From assembly GCA_907163345.1 (NCBI GenBank), contig CAJQUN010000058.1, forward strand, positions 1,240,001 through 1,304,000: 64,000 nt of DNA, read 5' to 3'. The position numbers were made by a program, and so were the translations under genes. The notes under the pieces were generated by a model. The model worked only from the letters and a program-made list of their open reading frames with translations, made no database searches and was not told the DNA's origin. Shown piece after piece: positions 47,520 through 57,782 of the stretch (position 1 is its first letter; each line of letters opens with the position of its first letter). The stretch comes from Haberlea rhodopensis (taxonomy: Eukaryota; Streptophyta; Magnoliopsida; Lamiales; Gesneriaceae).

Positions 47520-48644
47520 AGTGATTTGCTCTTTGGGCTGTTGAGGGCCTAGGGATGTGTTGATAGGAATGAGTAGCACATATTTTATGCATGATTATAG
47601 TTAGTGTTGTGTGACGCAACTATTTTGCTTATGTGCATAGTATGACACGAGGTCATAAATGATATGTGTTGTTGATAACTATTGTTGTTGCAAGATCGTA
47701 TGGAATACGATGAGAATGGTATTGATGGAAATGATTTACACTTTATGTAATAAGTGCTAAGAAATCTGATTTTGTAGGAAAATCAGGGAATGAGAAACAT
47801 GATGTACTGTCTAAGGACAGAGAATGGTAGACAATGTGGTGTCGTCAATAGGTGACGGCAGATGATGTGATGACCAGATATGATTGCATTATGATTATGA
47901 GAATGCAGGTATATGTGAATGCGCACATGCATTGAGATTGCTTTGTTTTCGCGATACATAATTGCTTAATATTGTTATTGTGCATGCGAATGTATTGCAA
48001 TTATTGTACTGTTACGAGTATATCGATTAGCGATGGATAAGAATATTTGATGTTGTCTTATCAAGCGATAAATCAGGGTATTTGTCGTTGTCATATCGTA
48101 GCGCGGGTTGCTGATATGTTGAAGCAAGGGATATCATTGAGCCGCTGATAATTCAAAGTGATGGATTTATTGAGCTGCTGATATAACTCAGTAGGAACTT
48201 GTGAATTGTTGTATTAATTATGCATATTGAGATCATTGTATTGATGTAGGTATATTGAGCAGCGATGGATCAGGATATTTGTCGCTGTCATATTGTAGTG
48301 TTAGTCGCTAGTATGTCGAAGCGAGGGATAACATTGAGCCACTGTGGTACATGATGTTTGCCACTGTCTTATCTTATTGAGTGCTGGATCAGGATATTTG
48401 CCGCTGTCACATCGTAGATAGGGTTGGTGATGTGTCAAAGCAAGGGATGTCATTGAGCTGCTGATAATTCGAAGCGAGGGATATTATGTTAATGCCAATG
48501 TTGTGTCCAAGCGTTGATACATGCCGCTGTCAAGTCGAAGCTACGAGTTTAGGAATAAAGTGTTACATGTGAAGTGAGTCACCTCTTGAGTCTGAAAAGA
48601 ACAAAGTGCTACATACATGTGAGTCGTCTCTTGAGTCCAGGATT
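47520..48644 (+). other. Non-coding interior with degenerate repeats
   Basis: No coding domain. It contains phrases such as GATCAGGATATTTGCCGCTG and TCGAAGCGAGGGAT in several degenerate copies (48010-48540), and GAGTCACCTCTTGAGTCTGA with AAAGTGCTACATACATG at 48548-48640, a form of the module also found in the TRIM-like interior. Confidence 0.55.
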
Positions 48645-49135
48645 ATGCAGCTGTATACGTAGCGATGGTTTATGTCGTTGTATACGTAGTGATGGATTAT
48701 GCCGTTGTATAAGTAGCGATGGTTTATGTCGTTGTATACGTAGCGATGGATTATGCCGTTGTATACGTAGCGATGGTTTATGCCGATGCATACGTAGCGA
48801 TGGATTATGTTGTTGTATACGTAGCGATGATTTATGCAGTTGCATGCGTAGCGATGGTTTATGCAGCTGTATACGTAGCGATGGTTTATGGCGTTGTATA
48901 CGTAGCGATGGATTATGCCGATGTATACGTAGCGATGGTTTATGCCGCTGTGTACGTAGCGATGGATTATGCCGATGTATACGTAGCGATGGTTTATGCC
49001 GCTGTATACGTAGCGATGGTTTATGCCGCTGTATACGTAGCGATGGATTATGCCGATGTATACGTGGCGATGATGTGATACCGCTGTATAGGTAGCGATG
49101 ATGTGATACCGCTCTATATGTAGCGAGGGATTATA
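48645..49135 (+). repeat. 27-bp minisatellite
   Basis: About 16 units of 27 bp, consensus close to GTATACGTAGCGATGG then TTTATGCCGCT, with A/T and G/T variants. Because 27 is a multiple of three, long repetitive open frames appear on both strands (VYVAMDYAV-like or CIRSDGLCR-like repeats). These are by-products, not genes. Confidence 0.9.
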
Positions 49136-49156
49136 CCGCCATTGAGCGACGAGTGT

Positions 49157-50360
49157 TGTCACGCCCCGAGACCGGGATCGATAACACCGGCGTTGATTCC
49201 AAATACAATTGAAAATCAACAAGCCTCATAGTACAGAATTTAATACAACCAGTCTATTTATTCCATAAACATAAATGTTTTACAACTGAAAATAAAACCA
49301 TAACTTAAATCTTAACAGAGTTTAGCGGAAGCATAATTATGTAAACTCTTGAAATAATTGCGGTAGATCACCAACCCCAAAAGTTGTGTTGTTCTGCATC
49401 TTCGGTATCTGTCTCACTTTTTATCTGGGGAGGGGATGTAAGGGGTGGGTGTTCTGGTTGACACTCAGTAAGCGGGGGCCAATCGAATATGCCAAAACAT
49501 ATACTTATACAGATTTCAAAACAGATTTCAAAACATAAACTGATACACATAACAGAATTTTGCTTCTTTGAGTCATACCAAAAGCATCATATTATAACAC
49601 ATGTCATATACTTATCAAATTAGATCGATCTACATAACATAAGGATTATAGAGGTGGCTCCTACGAATTCAAGAGGTGGCTCCCGTACGTATAGCACTTT
49701 GCCCCATCGGTTCAAGAGGTGGCTCATACGTACGTAGCACGTTGCTTCGCATAGCACTTATCTCCCGATATTCAGAATTTTCATGACATCATAGTTTTTA
49801 AAACAGTTCACATATTCGACTGTATTTTTCATAAGCATTCATATGTTATCAAAACGAAAAGATAATATAACAAAAGCCCACTTACTTGATTGTTTACGAT
49901 GATTCTTTAAACTTGAAAGAGTATGGATCTACAACCTTCAAAAATCAACTTCTTTTCTTGCTAGAATATTTGATATTTTGAGAGTATTTTGAGAGTATTT
50001 CCTTTACACTTTTTTTGTGTTTCTACTAATGAATCTAGCTTGGTATTTATAGAAGTTTTTCAAGAAAATATGTAAGCAATGACATCAAGTTAATATTATG
50101 TAATCAATGACATCAAGTTAATATTATGTAATCAATGACATCAACTTAATATTATGTAATCAATGACATCAAGTTAATATTATGTAATCAATGACATCAA
50201 CTTAATATTATGTAAGCAATGATGTATTTAAGGATAGTTTAATTAAATTCTTGGTACCTAAATTCAATGTAACATGTTGTGGTATTATGTTGTGGCAATG
50301 TAACATGTTGTGGTATCATGTTGTGGCAATGTAACATGTTTGCAAGTGGTGATCATCACA
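49157..50360 (-). repeat. Tekay 3' LTR
   Basis: Plus strand TGTCACGCCCCGAGACCGGG to GTGGTGATCATCACA. It contains a 28-bp tandem repeat (TAATCAATGACATCAAGTTA and variants) at about 50090-50215, a TATAAATA (minus strand) near 50043-50052, and the AAGAGGTGGCTCC module at 49655-49760. Confidence 0.92.
49655..49760. repeat. AAGAGGTGGCTCC module in the Tekay LTR
   Basis: Three units such as TTCAAGAGGTGGCTCCCGTA followed by TAGCACTTTGCCCC, the last ending in GCATAGCACTTATCTCCCGA. The same order and ending occur at 60040-60240 in the TRIM-like copy. Confidence 0.8.
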
Positions 50361-50604
50361 TTCTTCCCTCCTTATGAGGAGTTTCGTCCTCGAAACTTGA
50401 AATAGCTTGATCTTGGAACAGATAGGGATATTTTTCTCGCATTTTCTCCTCTGGTTCCCAAGTGGCTTCTCTCTCTGTATGGTTCGACCATTGAACTTTG
50501 ATATATGGAATGGTCCTTCGTCTCAGTACTTGATCCTTTGAGTCTATGATTCGAATCGGAATTTCTTCATACTTCAGGGTTTCGTTCAAGTTTCCTTGAT
50601 CTAC
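50356..50604 (-). pseudogene. Chromodomain-like C-terminus of Tekay integrase (out of frame)
   Basis: A short frame encodes IPYIKVQWSNHTEREATWEP and EKMREKYPYLF, the chromodomain-like tail of Tekay/Del chromoviruses. It is thought to direct integration to chromatin. It is separated from integrase by a single-base frameshift in a run of A/T near 50616. Confidence 0.85.
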
Positions 50605-51461
50605 TAAAGGTTCTGCTTCGAGTACATGATTGGATCAGCAATGTACTTCTTTAATTGTGATACGTGAAATACATTATGAATTCTTGAGAGGCTTGGAGGT
50701 AGTGCTATTCTATAAGCTAAAGTTCCCACTTTCTCCAGGATTTCAAATGGTCCAACATATCTTGGTCTTAGCTTCCCTGCTTTGTCAAATCGGATGACTC
50801 CTTTCATTGGTGAGACCTTTACATAAACCTTGTCGCCAATCTCGAATTCTAACGGTCTTCTTTTCATATCAGCCCAACTTTTCTGTCGATTTTGAGCTGC
50901 CTTGAGCCTATCTATAATGATTGTGACTTTGTCGATTGTGGTCTGTACAAGCTCAGGTCCGGTGATAGCTTTCTCTCCAATTTCATCCCAATATAACGGT
51001 GATCGACATTTTCGCCCATAGAGTGCTTCGTATGGTGCCATTCCAATGCTGCTATGATAACTATTGTTGTAGGCAAACTCGATCAGAGGCAATATCTCAC
51101 TCCAATTTGCACTGAAATCTATGGTACAAGCTCTTAACATATCCTCGAGGGTTTGGATTGTCCTCTCTGTTTGGCCATCGGTTTGTGGGTGATAGGACGT
51201 GCTAAGAGTTACCTTAGTTCCCATAGCTTGTTGAAAACTATTCCAGAAGCGTGACACGAATCTGGGATCTCTATCGGATACAATACTTATCGGGACTCCA
51301 TGAAGTCGCACAATATTATCCATGTATAGGGTCGCCAGTTTATCCAAGTTATAATTCATACGGACTGGGAGGAAATGTGCAGATTTTGTGAGTCTATCCA
51401 CAATTACCCATATACCGTCATGACTTTGTCGAGACTTTGGCAATCCTACTACAAAGTCCAT
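50604..51461 (-). pseudogene. Tekay integrase core (separated by a stop)
   Basis: 286 residues in an open frame: MDFVVGLPKSRQSHDGIWVI, VDRLTKSAHFLPVRM, then VSDRDPRFVSRFWNSFQQ, HPQTDGQTERTIQTLEDMLR and AYNNSYHSSIGMAPYEALYG. The D, D and E residues of the catalytic triad are in their usual places. The C-terminal part has the GPFEILEKVGTLAYRIALP block and IHNVFHVSQLKKYIADP. An in-frame TGA (near 51480) separates it from the upstream part, apparently a TGG-to-TGA change, and the frame is lost again at about 50616. Confidence 0.9.
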
Positions 51462-51479
51462 GGAGATATGTTCCCACTT

Positions 51480-52979
51480 TCATTTCGGAATTTCAAGAGG
51501 TTGAAGTAATCCTCCTGGCCTTTGATGTTCAGCTTTAATTTGCTGACAAACTAAGCATCTAGCGACAAATTCAGCAACGTCTTTCTTCATTCCATTCCAC
51601 CAGAAGCTTTCTTTGAGGTCTTTGTACATCTTTGTGCTTCCAGGATGGATGGAGAACTTTGATTTATGTGTTGTAATCATCACTTCTCGTCTAAGGTCCT
51701 TCACGTTTGGCACACATAACCTTCTTTTCATCCATAAAGTTCCATCGTTGTCTGTCGTGAAATCGGGAAATTTTCCTTCCTTAACTTGTTCTTTCAGTTT
51801 AGTTAGGCTGGGATCCTGACTTTGTTCTAACTTTATCATTTCTCGGAGGCAGGGATAAGCTGAAAGGGATGCTAAAATCATCTTCCCTCTGCCCTTCCGA
51901 CTTAGTGCGTCTGCGACCTTATTTGCTTTCCCTGGATGGTAGCTTATCGTAAGGTCATAGTCCTTCAATAGTTCTATCCATCGTCTTTGCCTCATATTTA
52001 ATTCCTTCTGGGTGAACAAATACTTGAGACTCTGATGATCCGTGAAAATTTCACACTTGGCACCGTAAAGGTAATGCCTCCATATTTTCAAGGCAAAAAC
52101 TACGGCTGCTAACTCAAGATCATGCGTAGGGTAGTTTTGTTCATACTGTTTGAGTTGCCTTGATGCATAGGCAATCACTCTTCCTTCTTGCATGAGCACA
52201 CATCCTAGACCTTCTTTTGATGCATCGCTGTAGATGGTAAAACCCATATTCTCAGTTGGCAATACCAATACAGGTGTAGATGCAAGCTTCTTCTTTAAAG
52301 TCTCGAAACTCTCCTCAGACTCCTTACTCCATATGAATTTGGAGTTCTTTTGTGTGAGTTTTGTAAGGGGTATGGCTATCGAGGAAAATCCTTCAACAAA
52401 TTTTCGATAATAGCCAGCTAACCCTAAGAAACTTCGAATTTCCGTAACAGTCTTTGGTCTTGGCCAGTCCATAATTGCTTCCACTTTCTTAGGATCTACG
52501 GACACGCCTGCTTCAGAGATGATATGCCCTAAGAATGCAACGTTGTCTAGCCAAAATTCGCATTTCTTGAACTTGGCAAAGAGTTCTTTCTCTCTTAAGG
52601 TCTGTAGGGTAAGACGAAGATGTTCCTCGTGTTTCTCTTTACTCGGGGAATAGACCAGAATGTCATCGATGAACACTACCACGAACTTGTCCAGGAATGG
52701 CTTGAATACTCGATTCATCAAGTCCATGAATGCGGCTGGAGCATTTGTCAGACCAAATGGCATCACTGTGAACTCGTAATGCCCATATCTTGTTCGGAAG
52801 GCAGTCTTTGAAATATCTCCTGCCTTAATCTTGAGCTGATGATAGCCCGATCTTAGATCAAGTTTAGAAAAGACTTTAGCTCCCTTGAGTTGATCGAATA
52901 GGTCGTCTATCCTTGGGAGAGGATATCTATTTTTGATTGTGATCTTATTTAATTCTCTGTAATCGATACACAATCTCAT
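51480..52979 (-). pseudogene. Tekay reverse transcriptase, RNase H and integrase N-terminus
   Basis: 499 residues, open. RT blocks: MRLCIDYRELNKITIKNRYP, KLDLRSGYHQLKIK, MPFGLTNAPAAFMDLMNRVF, catalytic FIDD (VVFIDDILVYS) and GHIISEAGVSVDPKKV. RNase H: TIYSDASKEGLGCVLMQ, YASRQLKQYEQNYPTHDLEL and FTDHQSLKYLFTQ. Then the integrase zinc-binding region with HKSKFSIHPGSTKMYKDLK and CLVCQQIKAEHQRPGG. The frame starts downstream of a +1 shift in a run of A/T at about 52990, so the natural start is upstream in the gag-protease frame. Confidence 0.92.
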
Positions 52980-54822
52980 ACTCCCATCTTTCTTTTTTTA
53001 CAAATAGTACTGGAGCTCCCCATGGAGATGTACTTGGTCTGATGTGTTTCTTGTCCAAGAGTTCTTGCAGTTGTTCTTTTAGCTCTTTCAATTCAGCTGG
53101 AGCCATTCGATATGGTGCCTTCGAAATGGATGTAGCGCCTGGCACCAAGTTAATCTCAAACTCTATTTCACGATCCGGGACTAATCCGGGGAGATCATCT
53201 GGAAAAACATCCGGAAATTCTTGTGCTACCAGAATATCTTCTAGTCTGAGTTCAGCTCCTTCCGTGACTTTGTTTATCATGGCTAGGTAAATTCTCTCAC
53301 CGCTTCTCATGGCTTTCCAAGTTTGTGAAGCAGATAAAAGAACTTTACGCTCTTTTGTATTGCCACAATATAAGATTTCTTCTTGGTCTGGTGCTCGTAG
53401 TTTGACTTTCTTATTATGGCAGTCAACTAAAGCGTGGTGTTTAGATAACCAATCCATTCCTAGGATAGCATCAAACTCCACCATGTTGAGTTGAATCAGA
53501 TCGGTGTTGAACTTTTTGTCACTTATATGAATGTTGCATCCTCGATGAATACTATGTGTTTCCAAGGTTTTGTTAGCAGGAGTTGCTACTCTATATGGTT
53601 CACTAAGTATGTCAGGTACAAGCTTTAACTTCTTAGTGAACCTCTTAGATATAAACGAGTGCGTAGCACCACAATCAAACAGCACATAAGCAGGCAATTT
53701 GTTGATTAAGACAGTACCTGCCACAACGTCACTGGCATTATTCGCCTCATTCTGTGTCATGGCGAACACCCTGGCATTGGGTTTGTTTGGAGGGATGCCA
53801 TTGCCTGCTCCAGTCCCCTTCTTCTCAGTCTCAGGGCAATTAGCAATTCTATGTCCAAACTTCCCACATCGGAAGCAAGCACCACTTTGTCTACGACATT
53901 CCCCAGTATGTGCAAGATTACAGATTGGGCACTTTGGGAATTCTTTGTTGTTTGGGGTAGATGTAGATCCCCTTTGTTGATTATGAAACTGATTTGGCCG
54001 TTTGAACTTCTGGCCATTGTTAGAGGGCTGATGAGGGAGAGGTCGTTTGCGCTTGAACTCTTCTTCTCGGCGATGTATGTCAGACTCGGCCTTGATGGCT
54101 GCTCCCATCACATCCTCAAAGTTGATGGTATCCAACACTGCTAATGCTGATTGGATCCGACTGTTCAGACCCTTCTTGAAACGGTGTAGCTTTAAGTCAT
54201 CATCTGCCATAATGGTTGGGGCGTAAGTTCCAAGAGAATGGAATTTTGAGGAATACTCTACCACTGACATTCCTGGAGTTTGTGTCAGGTTATCAAATTC
54301 CTCCAACTTTTGGAGTTTAATGGCTGCTGGGAAGTATTGTTTTAGAAATGCACCACGGAACCTTTGCCAAGTGATTGGTCCGGTCACTTCCATCGAGGGT
54401 GACATACTATCCCACCACTTATTTGCATCGTCAACAAGAAATGGCGATGTAACTTCCACTTTGATTTCTTGAGGCACTTCCAGTAGTCTATGATGTTTCT
54501 CTACTTCTTTCAGCCAATGCTGAGCCACTTCTGGTTTTGAGTTCCCATCGAATGTTGACATTCGATTCTTGCGAAGAGACTCATAATGATAATTTATCCC
54601 ATGCGGCTGAGGTTGAGGCTGTGGTTGTGCCTGATTAGCAGTTGGGTTAATAATCCCCTGAAGAGTAGTGGCTACTATGGTAGCTATGGCCATGAAGTCT
54701 TCACGACTTAAACCCGTTTTTGGAGATTGTGGTGGATCTTGGCTTCCTCCAGCTTCATTATCATTATTGCGTGGAAATCCATATCGTGGGTTGCGGTTGT
54801 TACGGGGTGGTCGTCCAGCCAT
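52945..54822 (-). CDS. Tekay gag-protease polyprotein (frame ends early in RT)
   Basis: 625 residues from an ATG at 54822. An N-terminal basic stretch (MAGRPPRNNRNPR), then the retrotransposon gag domain (AQHWLKEVEKHHRLLEVPQ, KWWDSM, FLKQYFPAAIKLQKLEEF), then zinc knuckles CPICNLAHTGEC and CFRCGKFGHRIANC, and an aspartic protease region with DCGATHSFISKRFTKKLKL (DSG-like active site written DCG). Next comes the start of reverse transcriptase, ELLDKKHIRPSTSPWGAPV and LFVKK, where an extra A in a poly-A run shifts the frame and the peptide ends. Gag and protease may still be made whole. Confidence 0.88.
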   Translation of the reverse strand: MAGRPPRNNRNPRYGFPRNNDNEAGGSQDPPQSPKTGLSREDFMAIATIVATTLQGIINPTANQAQPQPQPQPHGINYHYESLRKNRMSTFDGNSKPEVAQHWLKEVEKHHRLLEVPQEIKVEVTSPFLVDDANKWWDSMSPSMEVTGPITWQRFRGAFLKQYFPAAIKLQKLEEFDNLTQTPGMSVVEYSSKFHSLGTYAPTIMADDDLKLHRFKKGLNSRIQSALAVLDTINFEDVMGAAIKAESDIHRREEEFKRKRPLPHQPSNNGQKFKRPNQFHNQQRGSTSTPNNKEFPKCPICNLAHTGECRRQSGACFRCGKFGHRIANCPETEKKGTGAGNGIPPNKPNARVFAMTQNEANNASDVVAGTVLINKLPAYVLFDCGATHSFISKRFTKKLKLVPDILSEPYRVATPANKTLETHSIHRGCNIHISDKKFNTDLIQLNMVEFDAILGMDWLSKHHALVDCHNKKVKLRAPDQEEILYCGNTKERKVLLSASQTWKAMRSGERIYLAMINKVTEGAELRLEDILVAQEFPDVFPDDLPGLVPDREIEFEINLVPGATSISKAPYRMAPAELKELKEQLQELLDKKHIRPSTSPWGAPVLFVKKERWEYEIVYRLQRIK

Positions 54823-56550
54823 GTCCTACAATTTCACACATTTGTAATTTTGGTCCAAAAGTAATTCTCCCACATCGAGTCATTCATCAATCCAAGCCTC
54901 AATTTTATTATAAATAATGGCTTGATGCTGAGTTGAAAATCACACCTCGAAAATCTTCTTTGTTATCATTTAGTGTTTGGTTTCAGTAATTACTACTGAG
55001 ACTGAACTTTTTAGTCTAAAGTTTGGCTAGAAGCAAGGGTGGTTCATCTGGACGAGGGCGAGCTTCAAAACATGTCTGAAGAAACCCAAATGTTTTTAAT
55101 TTTGTATTTTATTTTGCAGTTTATTGTGTTTTCATGTCTGTTGGTGATGTCGTTTGGAAATGTAATTTTATTTATCATGAGTTTATTTCTTTTTGTATTG
55201 TGGATCAGATATGTAATATTTTGAATTAAATATTCAGTTTGTAATGATAATTATATAAAAGAAATAAAGGTTCCACACCGCTAATATTGCAGTTATAATT
55301 TGCACTCCTCTAAATTTATGTTAATAAAGATTGTTAATTTGCAAAACATTCATAGCTTAAAAATAATGAAGAAATTTGCAAAGTTTAAGGTCATTCTTAC
55401 AAGCGAAATATATAGTTATCATATAGATTTGTCAATGAGAAATGAGTTTAAAAAAAAATTGTGGAGAGAATAAGCTAAAAGAAAGTTTTGAAAGAAAAAA
55501 AAACATATAACACTAATATCTAAAAGTTTAGTTTATTCTTATTAACCAAAAAGTTATATAAAACATAACATGATATATCATAATCTTGGTGCATTTTGAA
55601 AAAAAAATTATGTTTAAGTTATTGATAAATCTCAAGATTTTTCTAGGCTAATGGGTGCAAAAATTGCGATTCAAAATTCTGTCAATCCGGATCTGGAAAT
55701 TCAAAATTGGTCGAGGGATTTTAATGAGCATTATATGGGTATCATAAACCCAGAATTAATTTGAAAATGGTGTTCGAATTTGAGAGAAATCGAAGCTCAA
55801 AGTTTTCGAAATTTCAGGGTTCTATAGCGTTAACATTGATTCAAAATTTGAGCATGTTACTTTGTTTGTGAGAAAGATATGACAGAGGGCTTTTATTGCC
55901 CATACTATGGTGAGTATAAAAACGAAGTTAATTAAGATTTGGCGTTCGAATGGTCGAGCAATTTAGCAAATGAAGTTTCGCCAGTTAGGGTTAGGGTTAG
56001 GGTTAGGGTTCTTCAATGCTCGGCTTCCATCGATCAATTGGACATCTTCCGGTAGTTGGAACTTGGAAATTGTAGAGGGCTTTTGTATTAGAGTTGATTC
56101 CGGTTACAGTGATATGCCCGATTGGACCATCGGCGGTCGGAGACGGTGCATCGGAAAAATGACGTCTTTGTTCATGCGTGAGTTGTTATCGGCGATTTGG
56201 CCGGGAAATCGTAGTCCGTTCGGTTCGATTTTTCTTGTAGTGTCTTCGTCTCATTTAGGCGGTCATGGTGACGGGTCTACTTTCAGGTAAGGGCGGCGGC
56301 GGCGGCGGCGATATGGAACAGGCAGTAGCCAATTTAAGTTTTTTTTTTTTTTTTTAATTTTTTTAATTCAGACTGTTATTTGATCCCTCAAACTGATTTA
56401 TTTTTTAGATTTAATCAGTTGGTTCAGATTGTTATTCGATCCCCAACTGATTTTTTTAGATTTAATCAGTTGGTCTATTGGATCCGGGATTCATATTCCG
56501 GTTAATTTGTATCAACCAGAAATCTTTTCCCAGCAGGATTATGGAACCTG
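54823..56550 (-). other. Tekay 5' leader, non-coding, unusually long
   Basis: 1.73 kb between the PBS and gag. It holds AT-rich DNA next to gag, a more balanced stretch at 55960-56310 with a telomere-like run and a GGC run, and two tandem copies of a roughly 60-bp unit (GATTTAATCAGTTGGT...) at 56375-56475. On the plus strand, ATG-rich 55970-56290 has an open frame with a GTAAGG end, possibly a captured host fragment, but no product is recognised. Confidence 0.6.
55985..56013. repeat. TTAGGG telomere-like run
   Basis: Four copies of GTTAGG in tandem; on the element's sense strand it reads AACCCTAACCCTAACCC. Most plants have TTTAGGG at chromosome ends; here the unit is six bases. Confidence 0.9.
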
Positions 56551-56562
56551 GTTTAGCTCTGA
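56551..56562 (-). other. Tekay primer-binding site
   Basis: Minus strand TGGTATCAGAGC, four to five bases inside the right LTR (the plus strand reads GCTCTGATACCACTTAAATG). Confidence 0.8.
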
Positions 56563-56573
56563 TACCACTTAAA

Positions 56574-57777
56574 TGTCACGCCCCGAGACCGGGATCGATA
56601 ACACCGGCGTTGATTCCAAATACAATTGAAAATCAACAAGCCTCATAGTACAGAATTTAATACAACCAGTCTATTTATTCCATAAACATAAATGTTTTAC
56701 AACTGAAAATAAAACCATAACTTAAATCTTAACAGAGTTTAGCGGAAGCATAATTATGTAAACTCTTGAAATAATTGCGGTAGATCACCAACCCCAAAAG
56801 TTGTGTTGTTCTGCATCTTCGGTATCTGTCTCACTTTTTATCTGGGGAGGGGATGTAAGGGGTGGGTGTTCTGGTTGACACTCAGTAAGCGGGGGCCAAT
56901 CGAATATGCCAAAACATATACTTATACAGATTTCAAAACAGATTTCAAAACATAAACTGATACACATAACAGAATTTTGCTTCTTTGAGTCATACCAAAA
57001 GCATCATATTATAACACATGTCATATACTTATCAAATTAGATCGATCTACATAACATAAGGATTATAGAGGTGGCTCCTACGAATTCAAGAGGTGGCTCC
57101 CGTACGTATAGCACTTTGCCCCATCGGTTCAAGAGGTGGCTCATACGTACGTAGCACGTTGCTTCGCATAGCACTTATCTCCCGATATTCAGAATTTTCA
57201 TGACATCATAGTTTTTAAAACAGTTCACATATTCGACTGTATTTTTCATAAGCATTCATATGTTATCAAAACGAAAAGATAATATAACAAAAGCCCACTT
57301 ACTTGATTGTTTACGATGATTCTTTAAACTTGAAAGAGTATGGATCTACAACCTTCAAAAATCAACTTCTTTTCTTGCTAGAATATTTGATATTTTGAGA
57401 GTATTTTGAGAGTATTTCCTTTACACTTTTTTTGTGTTTCTACTAATGAATCTAGCTTGGTATTTATAGAAGTTTTTCAAGAAAATATGTAAGCAATGAC
57501 ATCAAGTTAATATTATGTAATCAATGACATCAAGTTAATATTATGTAATCAATGACATCAACTTAATATTATGTAATCAATGACATCAAGTTAATATTAT
57601 GTAATCAATGACATCAACTTAATATTATGTAAGCAATGATGTATTTAAGGATAGTTTAATTAAATTCTTGGTACCTAAATTCAATGTAACATGTTGTGGT
57701 ATTATGTTGTGGCAATGTAACATGTTGTGGTATCATGTTGTGGCAATGTAACATGTTTGCAAGTGGTGATCATCACA
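56574..57777 (-). repeat. Tekay 5' LTR
   Basis: Same 1204 bp as 49157-50360 and apparently identical, including the 28-bp tandem repeat and the AAGAGGTGGCTCC module at about 57070-57180. Confidence 0.92.
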
Positions 57778-57782
57778 AGTGT

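Larger units (their letters stand above)
49157..57777 (-). mobile_element. Tekay-clade chromovirus (Ty3/gypsy), young insertion
   Basis: An 8.6-kb minus-strand element with two 1204-bp LTRs (49157-50360 and 56574-57777) that look identical throughout, and a perfect 5-bp duplication AGTGT (49152-49156 and 57778-57782). PBS TGGTATCAGAGC lies beside the right LTR and a purine tract AAGGAGGGAAGA beside the left LTR. Domains on the minus strand: gag, zinc knuckles, protease, reverse transcriptase, RNase H, integrase, chromodomain-like tail. Three lesions disable it. Confidence 0.95.

Noticed and set aside
48645..49135. CRISPR-like array of short repeats
   Set aside because: The units are contiguous with no unique spacers, and the DNA is plant nuclear.
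48574..49222. Long repetitive open frames on both strands
   Set aside because: They are readings of a 27-bp minisatellite; a unit divisible by three keeps frames open without selection for protein.
53042..54144. Plus-strand frames inside the Tekay gag region
   Set aside because: They are shadows of the minus-strand gag-protease frame.
55985..56013. Chromosome end or interstitial telomere block
   Set aside because: Only four units, inside a retrotransposon leader, and not the usual plant heptamer.
49368..56967. Identical 60-residue frames in both Tekay LTRs
   Set aside because: They are LTR sequence; no start context or domain, and identity comes from LTR duplication.
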